This document shows positions 8,267 to 17,763 of a DNA stretch of 64,000 nt, piece after piece. This DNA comes from Leptospira mtsangambouensis. GTDB taxonomy: Bacteria > Spirochaetota > Leptospiria > Leptospirales > Leptospiraceae. Where the stretch lies: the NCBI RefSeq assembly GCF_004770475.1, contig NZ_RQHK01000005.1, positions 124,001 to 188,000 on the forward strand, given 5' to 3'. Every line of letters begins with the position of its first letter. Positions within the stretch are counted from its first letter, which is position 1. The notes beneath the pieces were generated by a model. The model did no database searches. It was not told where the DNA came from and was given only the letters and a program-made list of their open reading frames with translations. The position numbers and the translations under genes were made by a program.

Positions 8267-9289
8267 TTATTCCCAACTCACCACAACTTTTCCAAAATGT
8301 TTCCCTGTTTGTAAATACTCCAATGCTTGTGGGACTTCCTCCCAACCGAACACTTTGTCCACAACTGGTTTCATTTTATTTTGTTCGATGGCTCGGTTCA
8401 TTTTTTCAAAATCAGCCCGACTCCCCACAATCACACCTTGGACTTTGACCCCTTGCATTAAAATGGGGTAGAGAGAGAGGCTCGATTCTCCACCAGCAAG
8501 GACACCGATAAGAGCAATGGTTCCGTACGGTTTGACACTCATCATGGATTTTTGCATGGTCCCAGCTCCTCCCACTTCAATGATGAGGTCAGCTCCCGCC
8601 ATTTTTGTTGCTTTTCGGACATCTCTTTCCCAATTGGATTTGGTTGCATAGTTGATGGTTGCGTCAGCACCAAGAGTTTTGGCACGGGCCAATTTTTCAT
8701 CACTAGATGAGGTGATGATGACTCTTGCTCCCATCATTTTTGCAAATTGTAGAGCAAATAAAGAAACACCGCCTGTTCCCAAACAAAGGACATCGGATCC
8801 AGGTTCAATCCCACCAAAATTAACAACGGCATTGTATGCTGTGAGACCAGCACAACCTAAGGTAGCAGCTTCTTTGTCTGTTAAATGACTTGGGGTAGCA
8901 ACAAGTCCCTCTTCTTGGAATTTCCCATAGTTCGCTAAACAGCCGTCATGTGGACCGCCGAGGGTCGAACGAAGGTTGTCCATATTCGGTGCCCCATCCA
9001 TCCACTTCTGTGCAAAGATGGGAAGGACTCGGTCTCCTTTTTTCCAAAGACTGACCTCTGATCCCACAGCTTCCACAACACCGGCTCCATCAGAACAGGG
9101 GACGAGGGGGAGTTTTTGTCTGGGGTTGTAAGTTCCAATCACCATTAAATAATCACGATAGTTGAGTGAAGTCGCTGTTAGGCGAACAAGTACTTCTTTG
9201 GGAGCCAGTGATTCAGAAAGATCTCTTGTTGTTTGTTTTAGGTTTTCTAATCCGAATGATCCTTGGATTTCCCATACTTTGTTTAACAT
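8267..9289 (-). CDS. MDR-superfamily NAD(P)-dependent oxidoreductase (zinc-independent type)
   Basis: A 340-residue medium-chain dehydrogenase/reductase. The GroES-like half contains [13 protein letters not shown] and [14 protein letters not shown]; the Rossmann half contains [25 protein letters not shown] (written here as the GTGGVS turn plus helix). The usual Cys/His zinc ligands of alcohol dehydrogenases are absent, pointing to the quinone-oxidoreductase-like branch. The substrate cannot be assigned. It is divergent from the SDR gene at 9382 over 92 bp, which must hold both promoters. Confidence 0.85.
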   Translation of the reverse strand: MLNKVWEIQGSFGLENLKQTTRDLSESLAPKEVLVRLTATSLNYRDYLMVIGTYNPRQKLPLVPCSDGAGVVEAVGSEVSLWKKGDRVLPIFAQKWMDGAPNMDNLRSTLGGPHDGCLANYGKFQEEGLVATPSHLTDKEAATLGCAGLTAYNAVVNFGGIEPGSDVLCLGTGGVSLFALQFAKMMGARVIITSSSDEKLARAKTLGADATINYATKSNWERDVRKATKMAGADLIIEVGGAGTMQKSMMSVKPYGTIALIGVLAGGESSLSLYPILMQGVKVQGVIVGSRADFEKMNRAIEQNKMKPVVDKVFGWEEVPQALEYLQTGKHFGKVVVSWE

Positions 9290-9381
9290 ATTCCCTCGTT
9301 CGATTTAGAATCAAAATTCACTCGTCAGATCCTCCTGTGTCCTTATCCTTTGTCGAGTGGGAATCAGAGGAAAGAGGCGTT

Positions 9382-10191
9382 ATGAAAAAAGATTTTTGGA
9401 ACGATAGGGTGGTAGTGATCACTGGAGCGACAAGTGGAATTGGGAAAGCATTGTATGAAGAATTGGCTAAAGTTCCCTGTGAATTGGTCCTTGTGGCAAG
9501 GCGAGCTACCGAAATCACCGAACCCAAAAACAAACACGAAGGTGCCATCATTCACCGAGTGGCTTGCGATCTTGCAGATCCCACTTCTGTATTGGATGCC
9601 ACCGAGTGGATCCAAAAGAAAGTATCGAAAGTTGATGTATTATTCAACAACGCAGGGATTACGGCTCACGGTCGTTTTGATTCCCTTTCGATGGACGTGT
9701 ATCGAAAAACGTTTGCTACAAATTTTTTTGGCCCCATCCAATTCATTCGAGGCCTTCTTTCCCTTCTTTTAGCTGCCAAAGGAAATATTGTCACCACATC
9801 CACTGTCTCCGCACTTTATGGAGTGCCGGGTCGTGCCGCTTATTCGGCCTCCAAGTCGGCTCTCCATGCAGCACTTGAATCCCTTCGGATCGAAAATCTA
9901 GAGTCGGGACTTGGTGTGTCTCTTGTTTGTGTACCTTATACGGACACAGCTTTAAGAACTTCCGGTCTTGATGCGAGTGGAGGAGTTTTATCAGAAGCTC
10001 CTGCCAAAGGAAAACGAAAAAGCGCAAAAGAGGTGGCTCATGTTTTGATGTCTGTGGCCAAAGACAAAGAAGCAAGACTTGTGACATTCAATCTGTCCGG
10101 TAAATTTTTGGAATGGATGCGATTTTTCTCTCCGAAATTTTTAGAAAAAATTCTTTATAAAAAACTTTATGAGGACTTCAAACCACATTGA
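9382..10191 (+). CDS. Short-chain dehydrogenase/reductase
   Basis: A 269-residue classical SDR: TGATSGIG at residues 14-21 binds the cofactor, NNAG follows the fourth strand, STVSALYG holds the catalytic Ser and YSASK the Tyr/Lys pair. The C-terminal extension with FLEWMRFFSPKFLEKILYKKL is amphipathic and may touch membranes, as in SDRs acting on lipid substrates. The start at 9382 follows AAAGAGG by 6 bp; the longer open frame from 9166 overlaps the divergent gene and is rejected. It heads a plus-strand run with a DUF1295 gene and a cyclopropane-synthase-like gene. Confidence 0.88.
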   Translation: MKKDFWNDRVVVITGATSGIGKALYEELAKVPCELVLVARRATEITEPKNKHEGAIIHRVACDLADPTSVLDATEWIQKKVSKVDVLFNNAGITAHGRFDSLSMDVYRKTFATNFFGPIQFIRGLLSLLLAAKGNIVTTSTVSALYGVPGRAAYSASKSALHAALESLRIENLESGLGVSLVCVPYTDTALRTSGLDASGGVLSEAPAKGKRKSAKEVAHVLMSVAKDKEARLVTFNLSGKFLEWMRFFSPKFLEKILYKKLYEDFKPH

Positions 10192-10230
10192 ACTCTGTCT
10201 AAACCAAGGTATAGGGAGAGGATCTATCCT

Positions 10231-11052
10231 TTGGAAAATTTATTATTTTCGTATTTAGCAGCTGTTATATTTGCATTTTTCTTTATGAGTCTCATGTGGT
10301 TTTGGGGAAAGTCGAGAGACAACTACGCAGTCATTGATGTGGGTTGGGGACTTGTCATCGCAGGGATTGCCAGTGTCCTTGTCTTTTTTGGGACGGGAAC
10401 TGTGTTTGCAAAATGGGCAGTGCTTGTCCCCGTTTGGATTTGGGCTCTTCGTTTATCAGGTTTTCTTTACTTCACTCGCATTCGTACAAACCATCCAGAA
10501 GACAAACGATACGCCGGATTCCGAAAGGAATACGGTGACAAAGTCCACCAAAAGATGTTTACCAATGTATTTATGTTACAAGGGTTTTTGGCACTGCTAC
10601 TTTCGTTCCCTTTTTACTTTGCCGCCAAGTGGAACCTATTTCCAAACTCTGGGATGATGGGACCTAACGGATATTTAATGGTATTCATTGGTTGGGTTTT
10701 ATTTTTTGTAGGAGTGATTGGGGAAGGAATTGCTGATCGTGATCTTCATCAGTTTGTGGCCGATCCAAAGAACAAAGGTAAGGTTTGTAACCTTGGCCTT
10801 TGGAAATACACAAGACATCCCAATTATTTTTTTGAATGGGTGATTTGGATGGGGATTGGGATCATTCCGATTCTTTCTGCGCCAGAAGCCCTAATATCAC
10901 TCTTTACTCCAATTTTTATGTTTGTATTGTTACGATTTGTTTCCGGTGTCCCATTTGCAGAAAAATATTCGCTTCTTTCTAAAGGTGAAGTTTTTCGCGA
11001 ATACATGCGCACCACAAATGCATTTTTCCCTTGGTTTCCAAAACAAAAATAA
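10231..11052 (+). CDS. DUF1295 integral membrane protein (steroid 5-alpha-reductase/ICMT-like)
   Basis: A 273-residue inner-membrane protein with six or seven hydrophobic helices. The C-terminal signature LWKYTRHPNYFFEWVIW (near residue 190) is the NADPH/SAM-binding type motif shared by steroid 5-alpha-reductases, isoprenylcysteine methyltransferases and DUF1295 proteins. Family members often accompany cyclopropane-fatty-acid synthases, as here. The start is a TTG at 10231 with GGAGAGG about 10 bp upstream; the next ATG would cut into the first helix. A lipid reductase role is inferred, not shown. Confidence 0.8.
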   Translation: MENLLFSYLAAVIFAFFFMSLMWFWGKSRDNYAVIDVGWGLVIAGIASVLVFFGTGTVFAKWAVLVPVWIWALRLSGFLYFTRIRTNHPEDKRYAGFRKEYGDKVHQKMFTNVFMLQGFLALLLSFPFYFAAKWNLFPNSGMMGPNGYLMVFIGWVLFFVGVIGEGIADRDLHQFVADPKNKGKVCNLGLWKYTRHPNYFFEWVIWMGIGIIPILSAPEALISLFTPIFMFVLLRFVSGVPFAEKYSLLSKGEVFREYMRTTNAFFPWFPKQK

Positions 11053-11065
11053 TAAAGGATAAAAC

Positions 11066-12136
11066 ATGAATTTTACTGATTCTTCAAAGAAAGAAGAGGG
11101 TTCTTCTTTTAATATCAACTCACTATTGGAAAAGGATATTTTCCCTGATTGGCTCATTCGGTTTCGCATCCGACAACTTTTGAACCTGCGAATCAAACAA
11201 GAGCGAAAAGAAAATGCCACATCCCAACTCCAACATAAAATGAATTATGTAAACGAGTTAAAAAAATCTCCCATTGCTGTACATACAGATGCAGCTAACG
11301 AACAACACTATGAAGTCCCTAGTGATTTTTTTACCTATGTGATGGGTCCAAGGATGAAATACTCTTCTGGATATTGGCCAACTCTCGATACAAGTTTTGC
11401 TGAATCAGAAGAAGAAATGTTGCGAATCACTGTGGAGCGGGCAGAGATTAAAAACGGAATGCGAGTTCTCGACTTAGGTTGTGGTTGGGGGAGTATCTCC
11501 CTCTACATTGCAGAAAAATTTCCAAAATCTAAGGTCACAGGTGTTTCCAATTCTCGTACACAAAAAGAGTTTATCGACAAACGAGCCAAAGAGCGGGGTT
11601 TAAAAAATCTTACCATCATCACAAAAGACATGAATGATTTTACCACCAAAGACAAGTTTGATCGGATTGTTTCTGTAGAGATGTTAGAACATATGAAAAA
11701 CTATGAGAAACTATTTGAAAAACTATCTAAGTTTCTTGTGGCCGATGGAAAGTTTTTTGTACATATCTTCACTCATAAAGAGTTTGCCTATCCATTCGAA
11801 GTGATCGATGAAACCGATTGGATGGCAAAGTACTTCTTTACTGGTGGGCAGATGCCTTCGGATGATTTGTTTTTATACTTCCAAAAAGATTTTCTAATCG
11901 AAAACCATTGGGTGGTAAATGGAACTCATTATGCGAGAACGAGTGAAGCTTGGTATGACAATATGATAGATAACAAGGATAAACTATTGCCTATCCTTGC
12001 GAGTACTTACGGCGAAAAAGAAAAAACCAAATGGTTTGTGTATTGGAAAGTTTTCTTTCTCGCCTGTGCAGAGTTATGGGGTTATCGAAACGGGGAAGAG
12101 TGGTTTGTCAGCCACTACTTGTTTCGAAAACGCTGA
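11066..12136 (+). CDS. Cyclopropane-fatty-acyl-phospholipid synthase-family methyltransferase
   Basis: A 356-residue SAM-dependent methyltransferase. NEQHYEVPSDFF and the following MKYSSGYW match the acceptor region of CFA synthases, LDLGCGWGSIS (near residue 138) is SAM motif I, and VSVEMLEHM is the post-II motif. Enzymes of this family methylate or cyclopropanate unsaturated acyl chains at the membrane surface; some distant members methylate other acceptors. It lies 13 bp after the DUF1295 gene, so a joint role in acyl-chain modification is likely. The last 22 bp overlap the convergent DEAD-helicase gene. Confidence 0.82.
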   Translation: MNFTDSSKKEEGSSFNINSLLEKDIFPDWLIRFRIRQLLNLRIKQERKENATSQLQHKMNYVNELKKSPIAVHTDAANEQHYEVPSDFFTYVMGPRMKYSSGYWPTLDTSFAESEEEMLRITVERAEIKNGMRVLDLGCGWGSISLYIAEKFPKSKVTGVSNSRTQKEFIDKRAKERGLKNLTIITKDMNDFTTKDKFDRIVSVEMLEHMKNYEKLFEKLSKFLVADGKFFVHIFTHKEFAYPFEVIDETDWMAKYFFTGGQMPSDDLFLYFQKDFLIENHWVVNGTHYARTSEAWYDNMIDNKDKLLPILASTYGEKEKTKWFVYWKVFFLACAELWGYRNGEEWFVSHYLFRKR

Positions 12137-13716
12137 GTTTTTTTCCCAGCTGCCTTAACGTAAACGCCACCTTCTTTTTTAGAAGAGGGTGAGCTAGAAC
12201 GGCGGGAATCCCCACTTCGTTCACTACGTTCTTTTCGCTCTCCGCGTTCACTCCTCTCTCCTCTTTCGCTTCTGTCACTATTGGACCTTCCGCCACGGTA
12301 ACCACCGCGACCGCCACCAGATCCGCCTGCATCATCGCGACGTCGTCTTCCACCAGATCCACCGCCAGGAGGAGTTTCACTCCATTCTCCAGGTGTTTTC
12401 CCGATTTTTTCCGGGCCACTGATTTTGGTTTTATCCAACATATTGGAAAGTAGTTTCAAAGCCACAGAACGTTTGTCGTCTAACTTTAAAAGTTTTTCTA
12501 AAACTTCTTCTGCATCGGCATGGACATCTGATTCGACTACTTTGTTTAAGAAATCTTCTTCTCTTCTTGCGAGTACTTCCTTTTTGGTAGGAAGAGCAGC
12601 AATGGTAAGATTGGTTCCAGAAGTTCCTTTGAGTCGGAGAAGGGCACGAGATTCTCTTGTTGTCACAAGAGTCACAGCCTTTCCTGATTTCCCAGCGCGA
12701 CCTGTACGACCAATTCGGTGCGTATAACTTTCGCTATCGAAAGGGAGGTGGTAGTTGATCACAAGAGATAAATCTTTTACATCAAGACCACGTGCAGCCA
12801 CATCTGTTGCCACAAGGATCTTAACTCGGCCATCGTGGAGGCTTTTTAAAACTTGTTCTCTTTGTTTTTGGTTTAGATCTCCGTGGAGTGCTTCCACAGG
12901 ATACCCTTTGAAACCAAGAGTTGCTTTTAAATCATCTGCTTCTTTTTTTGTTTTTGTGAAGATGATTGCCTTATATGGATTTTCATAATCCAAAATTCGG
13001 ACAACAGCAATTTCTCGTTCTGCTTCATCAATCACGTAGTACACTTGTTCGATGTTCTTAGAAGATTTTTCAGTAGGAGCAATCTTTACATGAGCAGGGT
13101 GCGTTTGGTATTTACTTGCCAACTTTTTAATCGGCTCCGGCATAGTTGCGGAGAAAAGTAAAGTTTGTCTTTGGGTTGGCAGTAGATTAAAGATGGATTC
13201 AATATCGTCCATAAAACCCATGTCGAGCATTTCATCTGCTTCATCCAAAATCACCATAGAAGGTTTGAAGTTTTTAAGTTCTTTTCCTTTGAGAAGGTCG
13301 AGAAGTCTTCCTGGTGTTGCAACAGCAACTTGGGCACCTTTGGCCACTTGTGTGATTTGTTTAGAATAGGAACTTCCACCGTAAATGGTAGTGGTTTTGA
13401 TTCCTAAATGTTTTCCCAGTTTATACAATTCATCAGATACTTGTAACGCGAGTTCACGAGTGGGTGTGAGGACAAGCACTTGCATGCCATCATTCACATT
13501 GATTCGGTTCAAACAGGGGAGTCCGTAAGCTGCAGTTTTCCCGGTACCGGTCTGCGCTTGTGCGATTAAATCTTTTCCTTCCAATACGAGCGGAATCGCT
13601 TGTTTTTGGATAGGGCTTGGTGATTCGAAGCCTGCTTCAGTGATTCCTTGTAGTATTTCAGGACGTAATCCGAAGGATTGGAAGTCATTTCCAACTTCGG
13701 TGTCATTCTTAGTCAT
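12115..13716 (-). CDS. DEAD-box ATP-dependent RNA helicase with RGG-like tail
   Basis: A 533-residue helicase. Visible motifs in order are a Q-motif region (GFESPSPIQ), AQTGTGKT, PTRELALQ, TPGRLLD, DEAD, SAT, an IIFTKTKKEADDL segment, ATDVAARGLDVK and HRIGRTGRAG. The last 90 or so residues are Gly/Arg/Ser-rich (GGSGGRRRRDD, GGGRGGYRGGR, repeated SERGER), an RNA-binding tail like that of CsdA/RhlE-type helicases acting on ribosome assembly and cold adaptation. The ATG at 13716 is preferred to a TTG five codons earlier; neither has a clear ribosome-binding site. Confidence 0.92.
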   Translation of the reverse strand: MTKNDTEVGNDFQSFGLRPEILQGITEAGFESPSPIQKQAIPLVLEGKDLIAQAQTGTGKTAAYGLPCLNRINVNDGMQVLVLTPTRELALQVSDELYKLGKHLGIKTTTIYGGSSYSKQITQVAKGAQVAVATPGRLLDLLKGKELKNFKPSMVILDEADEMLDMGFMDDIESIFNLLPTQRQTLLFSATMPEPIKKLASKYQTHPAHVKIAPTEKSSKNIEQVYYVIDEAEREIAVVRILDYENPYKAIIFTKTKKEADDLKATLGFKGYPVEALHGDLNQKQREQVLKSLHDGRVKILVATDVAARGLDVKDLSLVINYHLPFDSESYTHRIGRTGRAGKSGKAVTLVTTRESRALLRLKGTSGTNLTIAALPTKKEVLARREEDFLNKVVESDVHADAEEVLEKLLKLDDKRSVALKLLSNMLDKTKISGPEKIGKTPGEWSETPPGGGSGGRRRRDDAGGSGGGRGGYRGGRSNSDRSERGERSERGERKERSERSGDSRRSSSPSSKKEGGVYVKAAGKKTQRFRNK

Positions 13717-13774
13717 GGAAATAGGATACAATAAAAAAATGGTCTAAAAAAGAAAGGGAAAAATATCTAAAAGG

Positions 13775-15436
13775 TCAAGGTCTCTTTCCTGCTATTTCTC
13801 CCAGATGGAGGTACAATTCTTCCTTCAGGTAGGGTTTAGGCATAAAATAGTCAAATCCCGAAGCTAAAATCAGGTTTTTTTCTTCCGGCATACAAAGTCC
13901 AGTGCAAGCAAAAAGAACAGGGCGATTGGATTTCCCGGAGAGGGATTTTGCAATTTCAGTTCCATGTTTTCCGGGCATCTCAATGTCCAAAAAAGCAATG
14001 TCAAATTGGGAATGGTCGAGTTCCCTTTGTGTATCAATTCCGTTATTTGTTTCGATGATTTCTGTTGGAAGGGATTTGAGATAACTTCTGAGGACTTTTC
14101 GATTCAGTTCATTGTCATCGGCAATCAAAACTCTTAGAGTTTTATGAAACTCTGGTTCTGTGGATTCCAGTTTTCTTTTCTTTTCGGTGTTGAGATTTGG
14201 GTTTTCTTCTTTTTTCCAAACAACAGGAATTTGCACTTTGAAACGGGAACCTTTGCCTAGTTCGGATTCTACTTCTATACTCCCACCTAACTCTTCTAAG
14301 GAGAGTTTTACGATCGATAATCCAAGACCCGATCCAGAGATTTCGCAACCTTCTGGTAGAAATTCGTTGTACTTTTGAAAGAGTTTGTTTTTTACTTCAG
14401 GAGAAATTCCAGGTCCTGTGTCTTTGATATGGATATGCAGAATGGCGTTTGATTCTGTTTTGTTTTCTAAATCAACAAAACATTGGACGCCTCCCTTTGC
14501 AGTAAATTTAACCGCATTTGCAGTTAAATTCCAAATGATCTTTTCTAATTTTCGTTTGTCAGATAAAAGAAAAGTTTGCTCTGAAACATTGTTATTTAAT
14601 TTAAATTCAATTTTTTTTCGTTTTGTTTCTTGGATAAAAAATAAATCAAAAACCGATAAACATTGACCCAAATGGAACCACTCATTGTTTAAAGAACTGG
14701 CACTTTCCTCTAATCTTGACAGTTCAATGGTATCATTGACTAAATGTAAAATTACTTCTCCGGCATTTTTGATATGATCCACATAACCAAGAACCGTAGG
14801 ATTGATTTCTGTATCTCGAATCATTTCAGACATACCAAGGAGAGAGTTTAAAGGGTTTCGGATGTCATGGCTGATGGCTGCGATAAAATCTCGTTTTGCT
14901 GCAGTGGCCCTTTCGGCTGAATGTTTTTCAATTTCTAATCTGTCCCTGTCTTTCCGCATTTGTAGCAAACGAACTGTTTGTTTCCCAAGTAACTTTAACA
15001 TTTGGATTTGTTCTGGATTCAGTTCTCTCGGTTTGTTATCAATGACACAAAGAGTTCCAAGTTTGATTTGGTCATCTAAAGCTAAAGGAATCCCTGCATA
15101 AAAAATGACATTTGGATCTTCGTCAACCAGAGGGTTGTTTTGAAAACGTAGGTCTTCCTTTGCATTCGGTATTAAAAAAAGATCATTCTCTAAAATAGCA
15201 TGGGAACAAAAGGCAAGGGACCTAGGTGTTTCCCGTGAGTTCAATCCATGATGAGATTTGAACCACTGTCTTGTTTCATCGATTAGGCTAACAAGCGAAA
15301 TAGGAACATTACAAATTAGGGATGCAAGTTTTGTGATTTCATCAAACATCTCTTCTTCTGGAGTATCGAGGATTTCGAGCCCTTTTAATGCCAAAAGGCG
15401 AGCTGCCTCATTCTTTGGTAAAGGAGCAATCAACAT
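13775..15436 (-). CDS. Hybrid sensor kinase: GAF - HisKA - HATPase_c - receiver
   Basis: A 553-residue soluble hybrid kinase. An N-terminal GAF domain (about residues 20-165, with FCSHAIL and FYAGIPL) is followed by a HisKA helix pair with the phospho-acceptor in ISHDIRNPLNSLLG (near 190), the ATPase domain (N-box NLTANAVKF, DTGPGIS, GSGLGLSIVK) and a C-terminal receiver (LIADDNELNRKVLR, predicted Asp in FLDIEMPG, Lys in MPKPYLKE). With no membrane segments, it senses a cytoplasmic ligand through GAF. No cognate DNA-binding regulator is adjacent. It is divergent from msrB. Confidence 0.9.
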   Translation of the reverse strand: MLIAPLPKNEAARLLALKGLEILDTPEEEMFDEITKLASLICNVPISLVSLIDETRQWFKSHHGLNSRETPRSLAFCSHAILENDLFLIPNAKEDLRFQNNPLVDEDPNVIFYAGIPLALDDQIKLGTLCVIDNKPRELNPEQIQMLKLLGKQTVRLLQMRKDRDRLEIEKHSAERATAAKRDFIAAISHDIRNPLNSLLGMSEMIRDTEINPTVLGYVDHIKNAGEVILHLVNDTIELSRLEESASSLNNEWFHLGQCLSVFDLFFIQETKRKKIEFKLNNNVSEQTFLLSDKRKLEKIIWNLTANAVKFTAKGGVQCFVDLENKTESNAILHIHIKDTGPGISPEVKNKLFQKYNEFLPEGCEISGSGLGLSIVKLSLEELGGSIEVESELGKGSRFKVQIPVVWKKEENPNLNTEKKRKLESTEPEFHKTLRVLIADDNELNRKVLRSYLKSLPTEIIETNNGIDTQRELDHSQFDIAFLDIEMPGKHGTEIAKSLSGKSNRPVLFACTGLCMPEEKNLILASGFDYFMPKPYLKEELYLHLGEIAGKRP

Positions 15437-15508
15437 ACGAAGTTTAGACGAAATTATTTTTGCATAGAAGAAAGCTAAATTTTGTTTTTTATTTTTAGTC
15501 TAATTTCT

Positions 15509-16054
15509 ATGAATCTCTCCATATTGCGCGGTTTCTTTTTTTTCCCTTTGGCATTTGGTTTGTTGTTCTTTTCTTTTTGTATGGAAACTTCCTCTCACTC
15601 TCCCAAAAAACCTGATGACCCAGCACTACGAAAAAAATTGACCGATTTACAATACCGAGTTACCCAAGAGGACGAAACAGAACCCCCCTTCCAGAATGAA
15701 TATTGGGACAACCACAGACAGGGAATCTATGTGGACATTGTTTCCAAAGAGCCACTTTTTAGTTCCAAAGATAAATTTGAATCCGGGACGGGGTGGCCTA
15801 GTTTTACAAAACCACTCGTAAAAGAAAACGTTATCGAAATACAAGACAATTCTTATGGGATGATCCGAACGGAAGTGCGATCTAAAAAGGCAAATTCTCA
15901 TTTGGGCCATGTATTTGACGATGGACCAGCACCAACAAACAAACGCTATTGTATGAATTCGGCCTCTATGGAGTTTATTCCCAAAGACAAACTGAAAGAA
16001 AGAGGATACGATTCTTTTCTTTCAGAGTTTACGGAATTAGAAAAAAACAAATAG
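15509..16054 (+). CDS. msrB: Membrane-anchored or exported peptide-methionine (R)-S-oxide reductase MsrB
   Basis: About 181 residues: a hydrophobic N-terminal segment ([19 protein letters not shown] then C) followed by a complete MsrB domain. [18 protein letters not shown] and the catalytic RYCMNSAS are all present. The two CxxC zinc motifs of E. coli MsrB are absent, so it is a zinc-less form. FSFC may be a lipobox, although Phe before Cys is unusual, so lipidation is uncertain. It should repair oxidised methionine in periplasmic or surface proteins. The start at 15509 is chosen over 15482 to give a normal signal. Confidence 0.88.
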   Translation: MNLSILRGFFFFPLAFGLLFFSFCMETSSHSPKKPDDPALRKKLTDLQYRVTQEDETEPPFQNEYWDNHRQGIYVDIVSKEPLFSSKDKFESGTGWPSFTKPLVKENVIEIQDNSYGMIRTEVRSKKANSHLGHVFDDGPAPTNKRYCMNSASMEFIPKDKLKERGYDSFLSEFTELEKNK

Positions 16055-16131
16055 CGGATGTTAGAATCACTTAGATGTGGTTTGCCAAAAACAAATTAGC
16101 TTGGTTGGTCTTAACAAATCACCTTAGTTTT

Positions 16132-16917
16132 TTATGCCCAAAGATTCATCATAAACTCTTCGTCTTTGCGTAAGGAAATGAGTTTGTATTTGGTTTCATG
16201 GATGTCTTCTCTGGATACATCTCGTTTCCAACGCACATCCACTTTCAATTTACGAACCTTAGTTTGTAATTCTAAAAGTTCCCAAATGGAATCCTCCATT
16301 TCCTTTCTATAAAGATTGGTGAATAAGGGAGCCACTTGGTCGGGAGTGTCCATTTTTAAAAGTTCAATATGAGTTAGGTCGTGGATATTCTGTAAAGCCC
16401 AAATGTGTAAGGTGAGAGTGGTGATTCTTTCTAATTGGGAGATTTCATCTTTGATATTTCTTGTGACTTGTTGTTTGAAAAATCGAATTCTTTTTTCTAA
16501 ATAGGCAATGAGATCTGATTTGGGGATCTCTCTTTGTTTCCATTTTTCCCAATCGGTTTTTAAATCTTCGAATAGACCTTCTCCATAAAATACAGAAGAG
16601 GCTTCCATCAGTTGCAAACTTCCAGGTTCCGAAATTTTAATTCTATGGCGAAGAGAATCCGCATCTCCGGCAATCATATTCACTGGAGCCACATCTTCTA
16701 ATTTCTGTAAGGCGCGTGAGATGGAATCAATGAACTGTGACTTCATTTGGTCTGTGGAATGGGCCACCAAATAAAAATTGAGATCAGAATCGGGATGGAA
16801 ATCACCACGTTCCCTCGATCCATAAAATAGAATTTGGTAGGGTTTTGTTGACGGGATGATTTCTAATTCATCCAAAACTTGTGCATAGAGGTTGGGGTTT
16901 AGTGCTTCAAATTCCAT
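16132..16917 (-). CDS. Nucleotidyltransferase-fold protein with an altered active site
   Basis: A 261-residue protein. LFYGSRERGDFHPDSDLNFYLV (two parts: GSRERGDFH and DSDLN) is the pol-beta-type nucleotidyltransferase signature, but the normal D-x-D pair reads D-L-N, so the second metal ligand is Asn. The rest is helical with a probable substrate-binding helical bundle (YLEKRIRFFKQQVTRNI). It could be an inactive or non-canonical transferase. Its ATG lies 3 bp after the stop of the 68-residue gene at 16921, so the two are co-transcribed. Confidence 0.75.
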   Translation of the reverse strand: MEFEALNPNLYAQVLDELEIIPSTKPYQILFYGSRERGDFHPDSDLNFYLVAHSTDQMKSQFIDSISRALQKLEDVAPVNMIAGDADSLRHRIKISEPGSLQLMEASSVFYGEGLFEDLKTDWEKWKQREIPKSDLIAYLEKRIRFFKQQVTRNIKDEISQLERITTLTLHIWALQNIHDLTHIELLKMDTPDQVAPLFTNLYRKEMEDSIWELLELQTKVRKLKVDVRWKRDVSREDIHETKYKLISLRKDEEFMMNLWA

Positions 16918-16920
16918 AGT

Positions 16921-17127
16921 TCATTCAAAGTATAATTTCATTCGGGAAAGATTTTCTAAAATGGCTTTGAAGGCACGGTCACGTTCCTCTTTGCCAGGAA
17001 AAGGTAAGGATTTTACATTATTGAGATCTTGGTAAATGATTTCAATGGAAGGTTGGTTGGGATTTTTTTTGATGGAGGCAACGTAATCCAAATTGATAAC
17101 TTCCGATTCACCTAATTTTAACCACAT
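16921..17127 (-). CDS. Conserved small hypothetical protein, 68 aa
   Basis: A 68-residue acidic/hydrophobic protein, MWLKLGESEVINLDYVASIK onward. It has the look of a small beta-rich domain with a C-terminal helix (DRAFKAILENLSRM). The start at 17127 is chosen because GGGGAG precedes it by 7 bp; an upstream ATG at 17142 lacks a site. It is followed at 3 bp by the nucleotidyltransferase gene. No function is recognised. Confidence 0.65.
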   Translation of the reverse strand: MWLKLGESEVINLDYVASIKKNPNQPSIEIIYQDLNNVKSLPFPGKEERDRAFKAILENLSRMKLYFE

Positions 17128-17214
17128 AAAACTTCTCCCCAAAGCCTAACGGCCACTGCCTATTTGCCTAATCTTTTTTTTGAAAAAAACAGGGCTTTGC
17201 CAAAAATAAAAGAC

Positions 17215-17763
17215 CTAGTATAGTTCCAGAGATTGTTGCACCAACAGGTGGAGTTCTTTTGCCAGTTCTTTGGCGCTGATTTCACTTGGAGTGGTGGTCT
17301 CAAAAACGAGTAAAAATCCGTTGTGGATCCCCTCCCAACGAGCATACCGCTTTCCCTCGGGAAGAGAAAACACGAGAACACTACATTTTTTATTCCCCCA
17401 AACAAAATAGGAAACATCGGGATTTTGAACTTCGTCTTTGTAGAAGTAAGGAAATTGCGACTGGTTTTCTCTATCGGTGGAGGACAATCGAATCCATTGG
17501 ATTGTCCCATCCGTCTCCAACCGAATTTCGTAACTATTTCCAGTTCCAAAAATAGATCCAGACTTGAGGAGTTCAAAATTTTCTTTTGCCACCCAAACGG
17601 CATGGTAGGTGAGGCGTAGTTCCTTTGTTAGGTTAGATTTTTTCGGTTCGAGTTTTTGTTTTATGGGTTCTTCTTTTTTTTCCAAAAGGATTTGTTTCTC
17701 CGATTGGCAGCCCACCATAACCATTAATGAAAAAATAAATATGATTTTAATGGCCGACTTCAT
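17215..17763 (-). CDS. Putative lipoprotein, 182 aa
   Basis: The N-terminus MKSAIKIIFIFSLMVMVGC is a typical lipoprotein signal with VMVGC as lipobox. A Lys/Glu-rich spacer (residues 20-48) separates it from a folded domain containing YHAVWVAKENF, DGTIQWIRLSS, YFVWGNKKCSVLVF and GKRYARWEGI. No family is recognised. The start at 17763 has AGGAG 6 bp upstream, inside the last codons of epmB, so it overlaps epmB by 17 bp and is translationally coupled to it; a functional tie to EF-P modification is not implied. Confidence 0.75.
   Translation of the reverse strand: MKSAIKIIFIFSLMVMVGCQSEKQILLEKKEEPIKQKLEPKKSNLTKELRLTYHAVWVAKENFELLKSGSIFGTGNSYEIRLETDGTIQWIRLSSTDRENQSQFPYFYKDEVQNPDVSYFVWGNKKCSVLVFSLPEGKRYARWEGIHNGFLLVFETTTPSEISAKELAKELHLLVQQSLELY

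Noticed and set aside
8061..8471. A 136-residue plus-strand frame spanning the 8 kb gap and the MDR gene 3' end
   Set aside because: Its second half is antisense to the MDR gene and its first half contains the inverted repeats; no family content.
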